Source: Vibrio atlanticus (GTDB taxonomy: Bacteria > Pseudomonadota > Gammaproteobacteria > Enterobacterales > Vibrionaceae). From it: a stretch of 64,000 bases of DNA. Location of the stretch: contig NZ_AP025460.1 of assembly GCF_024347315.1 (NCBI RefSeq), forward strand, positions 3,405,124 to 3,469,123, read 5' to 3'. A program made the position numbers and the translations under genes. Positions within the stretch are counted from its first letter, which is position 1, and each line of letters starts with the position of its first letter. Shown here in pieces: positions 54,495-63,779 of the stretch. The notes under the pieces are model-generated. The model saw only the letters and a list, made by a program, of their open reading frames with translations, had not been told where the DNA came from and did not search any database.

Positions 54495-56389
54495 TATGCT
54501 TCCTCACCTTTTTTCAACAGGCCGTGTTTTTTCAAGTAAACCAACAGAATTGAAATTGCAGCAGGTGTGATACCTGAGATTCGCGATGCAATACCAATTG
54601 AGTCTGGTTTAGCGGTAGTTAGTTTTAGAACCACTTCGTTAGAAAGCCCTTTTACCTTACTGTAATCGATGTCAGCCGGCAGTTTGGTGTTTTCATGACG
54701 CAGTGATTTTTCAATTTCATCTTGTTGACGTTGGATATAGCCATCGTACTTCACTTGGATCTCAACTTGCTCAGACGCTTGTTGATCTTCCAGTGCAGGA
54801 CCAAAACGATCCAACGACGTTAGCTGTGAATAAGTCATTTCAGGACGACGAAGAAGATCTTCACCACTCGCTTCACGAGACATTGGTGTTTTCAGGATCT
54901 GGTTCAATTGATCAATATCTTCAGATTTTGGATTAATCCATGTTTCTTTAAGACGTTGACGCTCTTTCTCCATGTTTTCCATCTTCTCGTTGAATCGCGT
55001 CCAACGAGCATCGTCGACCAAGCCAAGTTCACGTGACTTTTCAGTCAAACGGATATCAGCGTTGTCTTCACGAAGCAACAAGCGGTACTCCGCGCGAGAT
55101 GTAAACATGCGGTACGGTTCTTTAGTACCCATCGTCGATAAGTCATCGATAAGTACACCCATGTAAGCTTGATCGCGGCGTGGGCTCCAGCCCTCTTTGC
55201 CTTGCGTAAACAAACTCGCATTCAAACCGGCCATTAAGCCTTGTGCTGCAGCTTCTTCGTAGCCAGTGGTGCCATTGATTTGCCCCGCAAAGAACAACCC
55301 CTTAATAAACTTGGTCTCGTAAGTCAGTTTAAGATCGCGAGGGTCAAAGAAATCGTACTCAATCGCGTAACCAGGACGAACGATGTGTGCGTTCTCAAAA
55401 CCTTTCATTGAGTGAACGATTTTTACCTGAACATCAAACGGCAAACTGGTTGAAATACCATTCGGGTATAACTCGTGCGTCGTTAGGCCTTCAGGCTCAA
55501 TGAAAATTTGGTGACTGTTTTTATCAGCAAAGCGCATCACTTTGTCTTCAATCGACGGACAGTAACGAGGGCCAATACCTTCAATCACACCAGCGTACAT
55601 CGGGCTGCGATCGAGGTTGGCACGAATAACGTCATGCGTATTTTCGTTAGTGTGCGTGATGTAACATGGAATCTGACGCGGCTGCTGAGCTCGGTTACCC
55701 ATGAATGAGAAAACCGGAGTCGGATTATCGCCGTGTTGAACCTCAAGCTCAGAAAAATCAACGCTGCGTGCATCGATGCGAGGAGGTGTACCCGTTTTCA
55801 GGCGATCAACACGAAATGGAAGATCACGAAGACGGTCAGCGAGCGCGATCGATGGTGGATCACCCGCACGTCCACCCGATGAACTTTCCATACCAATATG
55901 AATCTTACCGCCTAGGAATGTGCCTACCGTTAAGACCACAGCATTAGCGCGGAATTTGAGGCCCATTTGCGTAACCACACCCACCACTTGATCTTGTTCA
56001 ACGATCAAGTCATCAACCGACTGTTGGAACAGAGTTAGGTTTGGTGTGTTTTCAAGAACATTACGGACAAAGGCTTTGTAAAGTGCGCGGTCAGCTTGTG
56101 CACGAGTTGCACGTACCGCAGGGCCTTTTGATGCGTTTAATGTTCTGAACTGAATACCTGCATGATCAATAGCTTGCGCCATTAATCCACCCATAGCATC
56201 GACCTCTTTTACCAAGTGGCCCTTACCGATCCCGCCAATAGCTGGGTTACAAGACATTTGTCCCAACGTATCGATATTATGAGTTAGTAATAACGTACTT
56301 TGACCAGTACGTGCAGATGCGAGTGCGGCTTCCGTTCCTGCATGGCCACCACCAACAACGATGACGTCAAATTTTTCGTGATAAAGCAT
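54494..56389 (-). CDS. mnmG: tRNA uridine-5-carboxymethylaminomethyl modification enzyme MnmG (GidA)
   Basis: The protein has 631 residues and is an FAD enzyme that works with MnmE to modify U34 of tRNAs. The FAD loop [19 protein letters not shown] is at residues 10-28. [17 protein letters not shown] and [15 protein letters not shown] are family signatures, and [17 protein letters not shown] is also present. A helical C-terminal domain (about 550-631) binds MnmE. It is transcribed away from oriC, which starts just upstream. Confidence 0.99.
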   Translation of the reverse strand: MLYHEKFDVIVVGGGHAGTEAALASARTGQSTLLLTHNIDTLGQMSCNPAIGGIGKGHLVKEVDAMGGLMAQAIDHAGIQFRTLNASKGPAVRATRAQADRALYKAFVRNVLENTPNLTLFQQSVDDLIVEQDQVVGVVTQMGLKFRANAVVLTVGTFLGGKIHIGMESSSGGRAGDPPSIALADRLRDLPFRVDRLKTGTPPRIDARSVDFSELEVQHGDNPTPVFSFMGNRAQQPRQIPCYITHTNENTHDVIRANLDRSPMYAGVIEGIGPRYCPSIEDKVMRFADKNSHQIFIEPEGLTTHELYPNGISTSLPFDVQVKIVHSMKGFENAHIVRPGYAIEYDFFDPRDLKLTYETKFIKGLFFAGQINGTTGYEEAAAQGLMAGLNASLFTQGKEGWSPRRDQAYMGVLIDDLSTMGTKEPYRMFTSRAEYRLLLREDNADIRLTEKSRELGLVDDARWTRFNEKMENMEKERQRLKETWINPKSEDIDQLNQILKTPMSREASGEDLLRRPEMTYSQLTSLDRFGPALEDQQASEQVEIQVKYDGYIQRQQDEIEKSLRHENTKLPADIDYSKVKGLSNEVVLKLTTAKPDSIGIASRISGITPAAISILLVYLKKHGLLKKGEEA

Positions 56390-56459
56390 GAACCGACCTC
56401 AGGTACTCAAACGTTTCTAGATTGATAAAAAGGAGCGATATTCTACCTGTTTTCATAGC

Positions 56460-56770
56460 TTGAGAAAACGTTTTTGGAATTTTTCGAAAAAGCTGTTTTT
56501 AATTAATATAGATAAGATCTTTAGAGAGATCTTTTATTAGATCTATTATTAGGATCGAGGGTATCTGTGGATAAGTAGAAAATGATCAACAAGATCATGG
56601 ATCTTTTTTGGATCAAAGGGTGTGATCTAACTTTGATCATAATGAGGATTAGCTGGGATCAAAATGGCTACTTATGCACAAGGGGAAATTACCTAGAAAG
56701 TTGTTATTTGGATAACTATAGGTTGATCACCGTATATGTATGATCTTATCCACAGAGGAAATTGAAAAAA
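56460..56770. other. oriC: Chromosomal replication origin oriC1
   Basis: The region between mnmG and mioC shows the E. coli-like layout. Three adjoining 13-mers (GATCTTTAGAGAG 56516-56528, GATCTTTTATTAG 56528-56540, GATCTATTATTAG 56540-56552) form the unwinding element. DnaA boxes are at 56566-56574 (TGTGGATAA, minus orientation), 56672-56680 (TTATGCACA), 56707-56715 (TTTGGATAA) and 56746-56754 (TTATCCACA). GATC occurs many times, fitting Dam/SeqA control. The rest of the 480-base gap (56390-56459, 56771-56828) is AT-rich with no gene seen; mnmG promoter sequences are expected in its left part. Confidence 0.95.
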
Positions 56771-56828
56771 AGGACATGTATTTCGATTTATTTTCAAAAA
56801 AGTTATTCACAATCTCGATTTTCAGAGA

Positions 56829-56855
56829 CAAAAAAAGCGGCATAAGCCGCTTTTT
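56829..56855 (-). terminator. Terminator after mioC, on the edge of oriC
   Basis: The minus strand reads AAAAAGCGGCTTATGCCGCTTTTTTT, a 6-7 bp GC stem with a T-run, 15 bases after the mioC stop. It should stop mioC transcripts before they enter oriC. Confidence 0.88.
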
Positions 56856-56869
56856 AGAAGATTGAGGTG

Positions 56870-57304
56870 TTAAAACTGGTCACTATGATCGTTAAACCAT
56901 TCCTCTGCAGCATCTTCTGGGACCGGAGTTTCAAGAACATCGATGGTAAAACAGCCAGAAATAGCTTGAGCACCGAGCTCGTTTAGTTGGCTGTGGACTA
57001 ATTTACCTGCCAAACAGAAGGTATCGTAGCTCGAATCTCCAAGCGCCACTACAGCAAAGCGAACCTGGCTTAAATCTGGAGATTGCTGGGTCAATGCGTC
57101 GATAAACGGCTTAATATTATCTGGAAATTCACCGGCACCATGAGTTGAAGTGACCAACAACCAAAAGCCTTGTTGGGGGATATCATCGTATTCAGGTTGA
57201 TTATGAAGGGTTATTTCATGACCTTGCTCTTCAAGAAGATCATTAAGGTGATCGCCAACGTACTCTGCACCACCTAAGGTGCTACCTGTAATAATGTGGA
57301 TCAT
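56870..57304 (-). CDS. mioC: FMN-binding protein MioC
   Basis: The protein has 144 residues and is a short flavodoxin-like protein. The FMN phosphate loop is [15 protein letters not shown] near 5-19; the other loops are [15 protein letters not shown] and [12 protein letters not shown]. The start at 57304 follows AAGGA. It is transcribed toward oriC; in E. coli mioC transcription can pass through oriC, but here a terminator intervenes. It is needed for biotin synthase activity in E. coli. Confidence 0.96.
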   Translation of the reverse strand: MIHIITGSTLGGAEYVGDHLNDLLEEQGHEITLHNQPEYDDIPQQGFWLLVTSTHGAGEFPDNIKPFIDALTQQSPDLSQVRFAVVALGDSSYDTFCLAGKLVHSQLNELGAQAISGCFTIDVLETPVPEDAAEEWFNDHSDQF

Positions 57305-57320
57305 TAAGCTGTCCTTACTA

Positions 57321-57350
57321 AAGAAGAAGGCCAGCATGAGCCGGCCTTTT
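57321..57350 (-). terminator. Terminator after mnmE
   Basis: On the minus strand AAGGCCGGC-TCAT-GCTGGCCTT (one G-T pair) is followed by CTTCTT. It lies between mnmE and mioC. The T tail is imperfect, so termination may be partial. Confidence 0.65.
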
Positions 57351-57354
57351 AAGG

Positions 57355-58716
57355 TTATTTACCAATACAGAATGAAGAGAAGATGCGACCTAAAAGATCG
57401 TCTGAACTGAACTCACCCGTGATCTCATTGAGGTGCTGCTGAGTAATTCGAAGCTCTTCCGCTAAAATCTCACCCGCCATGTAGCCTTCAAGCTGCTGTT
57501 GGCCGATATCTAGGTGTTCTGATGCTCGTTCTAGGGCATCTAAGTGACGACGACGTGCCATAAAGCCACCTTCATGACCACCAGCAAAGCCCATACAATC
57601 CTTTAGATGACTACGCAGAGCGTCGACACCTTGGCCTGTTTTGGCTGATAAGCGAATCAGGGTTGGATCGTTAACATGACAAATGCCTAACTCTTCACTG
57701 GTTTGATCCGCTTTATTACGAATTACCGTCATTCCGATGTTGTCTGGTAGACGATCAACGAAATCTGGCCAGATATCTTTCGGGTCTGTTGCGTCTGTTG
57801 TTGTGCCATCAACCATAAATAAAACTCGGTCTGCCTGAGCTATTTCTTCCCAAGCACGTTCAATACCTATCTTTTCTACTTCATCAGAGGCCTCACGTAG
57901 GCCTGCGGTATCAATAATATGCAGTGGCATGCCATCAATATGGATATGTTCACGCAGTACATCACGCGTAGTGCCGGCAATATCAGTCACAATGGCAGAT
58001 TCTTTGCCTGACAATGCATTTAATAGGCTCGATTTACCCGCATTTGGGCGACCTGCAATCACGACTTTCATACCTTCACGCATGATGGCACCTTGATTGG
58101 CTTCTTGGCGCACAGCTTCGAGATTGTCGATGATAGCCTGTAAGTCAGCACTTACTTTACCGTCAGCAAGGAAATCAATTTCTTCTTCAGGGAAGTCGAT
58201 AGCCGCTTCAACGTAGATTCTTAGGTAAATCAGGGAATCTACCAGTGTATTAATACGCTTTGAGAATTCACCTTGCAGGGATTGTAGTGCAGATTTCGCC
58301 GCTTCTTCTGAGCTTGCGTCAATCAGGTCAGCAATCGCTTCGGCTTGAGTTAAATCCATCTTGTCGTTTAAGAAGGCACGCTCTGAAAACTCACCTGGAC
58401 GCGCAGCACGCACGCCTGAAATGGCTAGGATTCGTTTGATTAGCATATCCATCACCACCGGACCGCCGTGGCCTTGCAGCTCTAACACGTCTTCGCCAGT
58501 AAACGAATGTGGGTTAGGGAAGAAAAGCGCGATACCTTGGTCGAGTTCGATGCCATCGTGAGATTTAAACGGCAGGTACTCAGCGTAGCGAGGCTTAAGT
58601 GTTTTTCCTGTTACTTCTAGGGCAACTTGAGTCGCCAATGGGCCGGAAACGCGGATAATACCGACGCCACCACGGCCTGGCGCGGTCGCTTGAGCAACAA
58701 TCGTATCTGTAGTCAT
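57355..58716 (-). CDS. mnmE: tRNA modification GTPase MnmE (TrmE)
   Basis: The protein has 453 residues. The N-terminal folate-binding domain starts [25 protein letters not shown], and the helical domain is interrupted by the G domain: [14 protein letters not shown] (P-loop, about 223), DIAGTTRD (switch I), DTAGLRE (G3) and NKAD (G4). The C-terminal CIGK holds the catalytic cysteine. It works with MnmG on U34 of tRNAs. The start at 58716 is standard; the frame to 58758 overlaps noncoding sequence. Confidence 0.99.
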   Translation of the reverse strand: MTTDTIVAQATAPGRGGVGIIRVSGPLATQVALEVTGKTLKPRYAEYLPFKSHDGIELDQGIALFFPNPHSFTGEDVLELQGHGGPVVMDMLIKRILAISGVRAARPGEFSERAFLNDKMDLTQAEAIADLIDASSEEAAKSALQSLQGEFSKRINTLVDSLIYLRIYVEAAIDFPEEEIDFLADGKVSADLQAIIDNLEAVRQEANQGAIMREGMKVVIAGRPNAGKSSLLNALSGKESAIVTDIAGTTRDVLREHIHIDGMPLHIIDTAGLREASDEVEKIGIERAWEEIAQADRVLFMVDGTTTDATDPKDIWPDFVDRLPDNIGMTVIRNKADQTSEELGICHVNDPTLIRLSAKTGQGVDALRSHLKDCMGFAGGHEGGFMARRRHLDALERASEHLDIGQQQLEGYMAGEILAEELRITQQHLNEITGEFSSDDLLGRIFSSFCIGK

Positions 58717-58793
58717 AGGTGTGCCTGCTAGCATGTGAAAGCCAAAGAGGGCATTCACGATTAATCAATTAGCTGAATTGTAATCAGCTAAAA

Positions 58794-58821
58794 ACAAAAA
58801 GGCGACCTTTTGGTCGCCTTT
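58794..58821 (-). terminator. Terminator after yidC
   Basis: On the minus strand AAAGGCGACC-AAAA-GGTCGCCTTTTTG forms a 10-bp stem with a T-run, about 25 bases past yidC. It ends the rpmH-rnpA-yidD-yidC unit. Confidence 0.9.
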
Positions 58822-58845
58822 CTTTATCTCTTTCTATTATCGAAC

Positions 58846-60465
58846 TTACTTAGAATGTAAGCCTTTCTTTTCCAGTGCGCGGTAGATAAGCGTTTGCTGA
58901 ATTAGAGTTACGATGTTCGATACTAGCCAGTAAAGAACCAGACCTGAAGGGAAGAACAGGAAGAAGAATGTGAACATAACCGGCATAAAGGTCATGATCT
59001 TCTGCTGCATTGGATCCGTTACAGTTGTCGGGCTCATCTTCTGGATTAGGAACATTGAAGCACCCATCAGAAGTGGCAAGATGTAGTATGGGTCTTGTGC
59101 TGAAAGGTCAGTAATCCAACCGAAGAACGGTGAGTGACGCAGTTCAACAGACTCCATTAGTGCCCAGTATAGCGAAATGAAGATAGGCATTTGAAGAAGG
59201 ATAGGTAAACAGCCACCTAGTGGGTTTACTTTCTCTTTCTTGTAAAGCTCCATCATTTCTTGACTCATGCGTTGACGGTCGTCGCCAATACGCTCACGCA
59301 TTGCAGTCAGCTTAGGCTGAAGCATACGCATTTTCGCCATAGACGTGTACTGAGCTTTCGTTAGTGGGTACATAGCACCACGAACGATGAAAGTTAGACA
59401 GATGATTGCCAGACCCCAGTTCACAACGATGCCTTGAATAAATGAAAGCAGAGTATGAAGTGGTTTAGCAATGAACCATAACCAACCGTAGTCAACTACT
59501 AGGTCTAGGTTTGGTGCAACAGCAGCCATTTGGTCTTGAAGTTTAGGACCAACCCAAAGCGTTGCTTTGAAGCTTGCTTCGTCGCCAGTAGCGATGGTTT
59601 TGTTCGGCATGCGAACACCGATGTCGCCAAGGTTACCAATGACACGAGTGTAAAGGTTGCTGCCTGCTTCGTCGCGTGGAATCCAAGCACTTGCAAAGTA
59701 GTGTTGAATCATCGCTGCCCAACCTTGACCATTGGCTAGGTTAAGAGAAAGGTTGCGATCTTGCATGTCGTCGAAGCTGTATTTTTTGTAACGCGTATCT
59801 TCCGTAGAGTAAGCACCACCACGGTAAGTTGGCATTGTTAGGCTACCACCGTCATCCATAACGTTTTGACGTAGGTGAGCGTACATGCCGAATGTTGCGT
59901 TATTGCCAGAGTTGTTGACTACATCGTATTCAACGTCAATCGCGTAGCTGCCGCGCTTAAGGACGAATGTTTTTGTGTAATCCAGGCCGTTCGCTTGGTA
60001 AGTCATTGGGATGCGTAGTTCATCTTGACCTTCAGCCAACGTGAAGCTGTCTGCTGAAACCGTGTAGCTAGGGCGGTTAGTGCTGCTTAAATCGATACCT
60101 TGAGGACCCACTAGACCGCTTTGAGCGATAAATTGGTGACCAGGCTCGTTTTTAAGAAGAACAAAAGTATCTTCAGAATCGAACTCAGCAGAGTAATCGT
60201 TTAGGTTTGCTGTAACGACATCACCACCAACCGTATCAATTGACAGAGTCAGAACATCAGTTGTTACTGTGATAGTTTTAGCAGAAGCAACTTGACCAGG
60301 AGCCGGGTCTAGATCATCTGCATAAGATGGCGCTGGTAGGGTGCTGCCAGATTGTGCCTGCTCAACCGCTTGTGGAGCTGGGTTCTGAGCTACGTTCCAT
60401 TGTTGGAACAGTAGGAAAGAAACCAAAGCCAATGCGATTAACAGGATATTACGTTGAGAATCCAT
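58846..60465 (-). CDS. yidC: Membrane protein insertase YidC
   Basis: The protein has 539 residues and inserts inner-membrane proteins such as subunit c of ATP synthase. It has an N-terminal membrane helix ([19 protein letters not shown]), a large periplasmic beta domain (about 60-340), then five membrane helices. The region [34 protein letters not shown] carries the conserved arginine and the cytoplasmic hairpin. MNLLPxx-type [18 protein letters not shown] and [26 protein letters not shown] are the last helices. It starts 2 bases after yidD. Confidence 0.98.
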   Translation of the reverse strand: MDSQRNILLIALALVSFLLFQQWNVAQNPAPQAVEQAQSGSTLPAPSYADDLDPAPGQVASAKTITVTTDVLTLSIDTVGGDVVTANLNDYSAEFDSEDTFVLLKNEPGHQFIAQSGLVGPQGIDLSSTNRPSYTVSADSFTLAEGQDELRIPMTYQANGLDYTKTFVLKRGSYAIDVEYDVVNNSGNNATFGMYAHLRQNVMDDGGSLTMPTYRGGAYSTEDTRYKKYSFDDMQDRNLSLNLANGQGWAAMIQHYFASAWIPRDEAGSNLYTRVIGNLGDIGVRMPNKTIATGDEASFKATLWVGPKLQDQMAAVAPNLDLVVDYGWLWFIAKPLHTLLSFIQGIVVNWGLAIICLTFIVRGAMYPLTKAQYTSMAKMRMLQPKLTAMRERIGDDRQRMSQEMMELYKKEKVNPLGGCLPILLQMPIFISLYWALMESVELRHSPFFGWITDLSAQDPYYILPLLMGASMFLIQKMSPTTVTDPMQQKIMTFMPVMFTFFFLFFPSGLVLYWLVSNIVTLIQQTLIYRALEKKGLHSK

Positions 60466-60467
60466 CG

Positions 60468-60725
60468 TTATTTATCTCTGTCTTGTTTTTGGACTGGTGG
60501 AACGGGGTCAAAGCCCCCTTCGTTCAAAGGATGGCATTTTAATAGACGTTTGCCTGATAACCAACACCCTTTTACAAAACCGTGAGCTTTCAACGCTTCT
60601 ATCGCATATAAAGAGCAGGTTGGAGTAAATCGGCAGCGTGGGCCGATGAGTGGACTAATAAACCATCTATAAAAATAGATGGGTATTAGCGCTATCCACG
60701 CGAAGGGCGAGACAGGCGAAGCCAT
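60468..60725 (-). CDS. yidD: Membrane protein insertion efficiency factor YidD
   Basis: The protein has 85 residues with an N-terminal hydrophobic/amphipathic helix and the family core [48 protein letters not shown] (three cysteines). It assists YidC. The frame overlaps the 3' end of rnpA by 34 bases, as in many bacteria, so it depends on rnpA translation for its start. Confidence 0.96.
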   Translation of the reverse strand: MASPVSPFAWIALIPIYFYRWFISPLIGPRCRFTPTCSLYAIEALKAHGFVKGCWLSGKRLLKCHPLNEGGFDPVPPVQKQDRDK

Positions 60726-61057
60726 AATTTGTCGAGTAGCTTGAACATTTCTTCATTGCTTAAATCTTGCGCGCTCTTCTTAGCGATTACAACATAATCT
60801 TTGTTAGGAAGTTTGTGTTGAGTGTTACGAAAGCTTTCACGAGTAAGACGCTTGAATCGATTACGACCCACGGCGGTTTTAATCTGCTTTTTCGGAACGG
60901 CTAATCCAAGGCGAGGATTTGAAAGAGAGTTATTTCGGGCAATGATGGTGAAATGAGGGGAGCCTGCTCGATGAGCTTGCTTGAAGACATTCTGATAATG
61001 TTCGGGAGTTAACAAGCGTAACTCCCGACCGAAGGCTAGCTTATTCAAAATAATCAA
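60692..61057 (-). CDS. rnpA: Ribonuclease P protein component (TTG start)
   Basis: The protein has 121 residues, is basic, and is the protein partner of the RNase P RNA in tRNA 5' maturation. [21 protein letters not shown] starts the fold and [14 protein letters not shown] is the RNR motif. Two in-frame TTG codons (61057 and 61045) are possible starts; the second gives [10 protein letters not shown], which fits the family better. No ATG is available and neither has a clear ribosome-binding site, so translation is probably coupled to rpmH, only 3 bases upstream of the first TTG. Confidence 0.95.
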   Translation of the reverse strand: MIILNKLAFGRELRLLTPEHYQNVFKQAHRAGSPHFTIIARNNSLSNPRLGLAVPKKQIKTAVGRNRFKRLTRESFRNTQHKLPNKDYVVIAKKSAQDLSNEEMFKLLDKLWLRLSRPSRG

Positions 61058-61060
61058 AGA

Positions 61061-61195
61061 TTACTTAGAAAGACGCTTACGGCCTTTTGCACGACGTGCA
61101 TTGATTGTTGCGCGACCGTTCTTAGTAGCCATGCGAGCACGGAAACCGTGTGTACGCTTACGCTTTAGAACTGTAGGTTGAAAAGTGCGTTTCAT
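61061..61195 (-). CDS. rpmH: Ribosomal protein bL34
   Basis: The protein has 44 residues, very basic, and is the full-length bacterial L34: [20 protein letters not shown] with the motif [19 protein letters not shown] at the end. It is first of the rpmH-rnpA-yidD-yidC unit and preceded by two strong promoters. Confidence 0.99.
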   Translation of the reverse strand: MKRTFQPTVLKRKRTHGFRARMATKNGRATINARRAKGRKRLSK

Positions 61196-61307
61196 TGTAA
61201 TTACCTTACTGATCAGTAGTTTTAGGTTTTTGTTAAACCCGGCGTGGGCATTTTTTCTCTTCTTTATATAAGAAAGGAAAACCGACGCCTCTCAACAAAG
61301 AGGCGGA

Positions 61308-61336
61308 ATTGTAATCACTGTCACAAAAAGTGTCAA
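61308..61336 (-). promoter_or_regulatory. rpmH promoter (proximal)
   Basis: The minus strand has a perfect -35 TTGACA (61331-61336), a 17-base spacer and -10 TACAAT (61308-61313), 113 bases before rpmH. Confidence 0.85.
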
Positions 61337-61367
61337 TGATTGGGTTAACTAAAATTCCGGTCGGGGG

Positions 61368-61395
61368 ATTATACGTAGAATAACTAAAATCACAA
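61368..61395 (-). promoter_or_regulatory. rpmH promoter (distal)
   Basis: The minus strand has -35 TTGTGA (61390-61395), a 16-base spacer and a perfect -10 TATAAT (61368-61373). It begins 7 bases after the end of the ABC ATPase gene. The two promoters together explain high output from this unit. Confidence 0.75.
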
Positions 61396-61401
61396 GGATC
61401 C

Positions 61402-62139
61402 TTATTCGATCCCGACCTTATTTAAGAATTTCTTTAATTTAGGATCCTGTGGATTACCAAAAATATCCTGTGGAGATCCCTGTTCGACAATGTGGCCATC
61501 AGCCATGAAGATCACTCGGTCTGCGACCTCTCTAGCGAACTGCATTTCGTGAGTAACCACCAGCATGGTTTGATGCTGATTTGCTAGTTTTTTCATTAGG
61601 TTAAGCACTTCGCCAACCCATTCAGGATCAAGCGCTGAAGTCGGCTCATCAAACAGTAAAAGCTCTGGTTGTAGAGCCATTGCACGGCCAATACCAACCC
61701 GTTGCTGCTGGCCACCAGAGAGCGCGGCTGGGTAGCTATCAGCTTTCTCTCCTAAGCCAATGTCGTCGAGTATTTGTTGTGCTTTTTCATGGGCTTGCTT
61801 CTTTTTCCAACCACGAACGGTAATCAAACCTTCAGCTATATTCTGTCTCGCGGTTTGGTGAGCAAATAGTGCATAGTTTTGGAATACAAAACCAGTCTTA
61901 CGACGCAGTGCAAGCACCTCTGCTTTGGTGTGTTTCTGAGCATCAACCTTAATATCATCAATCGAAATAATACCTTGATCGGCTTGCTCTAGAAAATTCA
62001 CACAACGCAGCAGGGTAGACTTACCCGTACCACTTGAACCTATGATGACAATTATCTCACCTTGTTTGATTTCTAGGTCGATCCCTTTCAAAACTTCGGT
62101 GTCACCAAACTGCTTGTGGATATTTTGTAATTTGATCAT
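61402..62139 (-). CDS. Polar amino-acid ABC transporter ATPase
   Basis: The protein has 245 residues with Walker A GSSGTGKSTLLR near residue 33, signature LSGGQQQRVGIGRAMALQP near 140-155, Walker B LLLFDEPTSALDPEW near 158-172, and VVTHEMQFAREVADRVIFM. It is of the GlnQ/HisP class that powers import of amino acids. Its start overlaps the permease stop by 4 bases (ATGA). The cassette between rpmH and dnaA is characteristic of Vibrio. Confidence 0.96.
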   Translation of the reverse strand: MIKLQNIHKQFGDTEVLKGIDLEIKQGEIIVIIGSSGTGKSTLLRCVNFLEQADQGIISIDDIKVDAQKHTKAEVLALRRKTGFVFQNYALFAHQTARQNIAEGLITVRGWKKKQAHEKAQQILDDIGLGEKADSYPAALSGGQQQRVGIGRAMALQPELLLFDEPTSALDPEWVGEVLNLMKKLANQHQTMLVVTHEMQFAREVADRVIFMADGHIVEQGSPQDIFGNPQDPKLKKFLNKVGIE

Positions 62140-62807
62140 CGTACATACGCCTTATTCAGTTTCACTTCGGCCCAAATTTGAATACGAGTGAGGATAACCA
62201 CTACGCCCCAGTAAATCAGCGCGACTGCTAAGAAAGCCTCGAAGAAGCGGAAACTTGAAGAAGCTTCCATCTGAGCTTTAGCCATGATTTCGGCTACACC
62301 TAAGGTGAATGCAAGTGAAGTCGACTTGATCATGTCGATGAAATAGTTCATTAAAGAAGGTAGTGCTACGCGGGTTGCTTGCGGCAAGATCACTCGGCGC
62401 ATCGCTTGATTGGTTGTCATACCGACTGAGAGGCTGGCTTCCATCTGGCTACGATCAATACCGATAATCGCGGCACGAATACTTTCTGCCATATACGCGG
62501 CAAAGTGCAGGGTTAAGCCAATTACAGCGGCGCTGAAAGCATCCAACCCAACCATCCACGGGAATACTTGTGGTAAGCCGTAATAAAGGAGGAAAAGCTG
62601 TACCAACAGTGGTGTGCCTCGAAAGAAGCTAATGTACAGCTGGCTCAGTTGGTCGAGTACTGGGATTTTGAATACACGAATATTCGCCAGTATCAGAGAC
62701 AGGATCAGAGCAAAGAACAAGCCCCAAGTCGCCATCTCCATCGTGGTGCCTAAATACTTCAGTAGTATTGGCAACAGCTCTAGCATGTAATTAAAGTCAA
62801 ATCCCAT
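62136..62807 (-). CDS. Polar amino-acid ABC transporter permease
   Basis: The protein has 223 residues with five hydrophobic segments and the EAA-type loop ESIRAAIIGIDRSQMEASLSVGMTTNQAMRRVILPQA, which contacts the ATPase. It belongs to the HisM/GlnP family. A single permease gene implies a homodimeric channel. A terminator-like hairpin separates it from the binding-protein gene, and it overlaps the ATPase gene by 4 bases. Confidence 0.95.
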   Translation of the reverse strand: MGFDFNYMLELLPILLKYLGTTMEMATWGLFFALILSLILANIRVFKIPVLDQLSQLYISFFRGTPLLVQLFLLYYGLPQVFPWMVGLDAFSAAVIGLTLHFAAYMAESIRAAIIGIDRSQMEASLSVGMTTNQAMRRVILPQATRVALPSLMNYFIDMIKSTSLAFTLGVAEIMAKAQMEASSSFRFFEAFLAVALIYWGVVVILTRIQIWAEVKLNKAYVR

Positions 62808-62887
62808 AATCTATCTCGTATTAGTATTGGAAGTGTTGTTCTATTTGGAAATATTGTTCTATCAGGCTTTTAATCAGTGCACAAAAG

Positions 62888-62920
62888 CAAAAAGCCCACC
62901 GCCGTGTAAAGCAGTGGGCC
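62888..62920 (-). terminator. Intra-operon attenuating hairpin after the binding-protein gene
   Basis: On the minus strand GCCCACTGC-TTTACACG-GCGGTGGGC is followed by TTTTTGC. Its place between the first and second gene suggests partial termination, giving more binding protein than permease, as in many ABC operons. Confidence 0.75.
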
Positions 62921-62941
62921 TCGAATGGAGATAGTGAGTGA

Positions 62942-63691
62942 TTACTTCTGAGTAATGTCCGCACCAAACCATTTCTGAGAGATACTTTCTAGCGTACCAT
63001 CTGCGCGCATTGCTGCTAATGCTTGGTTTACTTCTGCTTGCAGTTTTTTACCGTTGTCGTTGTCCACGAAAGGCCAAGCGTTTTCAATGGTTTCGAATGG
63101 CTGACCAGCTAGCTGTAATGGTAGACCCGTCTTCTTGATAAGCTCTAGTGCTGATAGGCGATCCATTACGAATGCATCGGCACGACCAAGAGCGACATCA
63201 TGCTCAATACCTGTATCGTAGGTTTTAACATTGATCTTGCCATCTTTATCGTAGCTGCGAAGCAGTTGTTCAAAGTTTGAACCTAGGTTTACCGCAACCG
63301 TCTTGCCATCAAGGTCTTCGATACCCTTAATGCTGTCATTACCTTTACGAACGGTAATTTGTGCACCGTCTACTACGTATGGGTCTGCGAATAGGTATTT
63401 CGCTTTACGTGCATCCGTCATTGTAATTTGGTTTGAAATGGTATCAATACGACCCGTTTCAAGAAGACCAAACAGACCAGAGAAGTTTGCCGTTACGTAT
63501 TCAACCTTGTAATCGTTACGCTTACCGATCTCATCCCATAAATCCACTTCAAAACCTTGTAGTTGGTCTTGTTTAACGAACGTAAACGGGAAGTAGCGAC
63601 CAGACATGCCGACTTTAACTTCAGTCGCGGCTTGAACAGTAGCAGCAGAGAGTGCGATAGCCGCAATTGCAGCCTTAATCCAGTTATTCAT
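62942..63691 (-). CDS. Periplasmic amino-acid-binding protein (cystine-type), ABC importer
   Basis: The protein has 249 residues. A signal peptide (WIKAAIAAIALSAATVQA) is followed by a type II periplasmic binding fold: VKVGMSGRYFPFTF, QGFEVDLWDEIGKR, GRIDTISNQITMTDARKAKYLFADPYVVDGAQI. The SNQIT...ARKAKY pattern resembles cystine-binding proteins (FliY/TcyA group), but the ligand is not proven. The start at 63691 follows AAGGAG at 7 bases; the longer frame to 63772 is not supported. It is first in the operon, upstream of the permease and ATPase. Confidence 0.93.
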   Translation of the reverse strand: MNNWIKAAIAAIALSAATVQAATEVKVGMSGRYFPFTFVKQDQLQGFEVDLWDEIGKRNDYKVEYVTANFSGLFGLLETGRIDTISNQITMTDARKAKYLFADPYVVDGAQITVRKGNDSIKGIEDLDGKTVAVNLGSNFEQLLRSYDKDGKINVKTYDTGIEHDVALGRADAFVMDRLSALELIKKTGLPLQLAGQPFETIENAWPFVDNDNGKKLQAEVNQALAAMRADGTLESISQKWFGADITQK

Positions 63692-63779
63692 TTGGTAACT
63701 CCTTATATTTATAGGGTTGGATGTTACTGGGAAAATGCTCAATAGAATAAATAACCAGATGTTATTAACCATAACCAGA

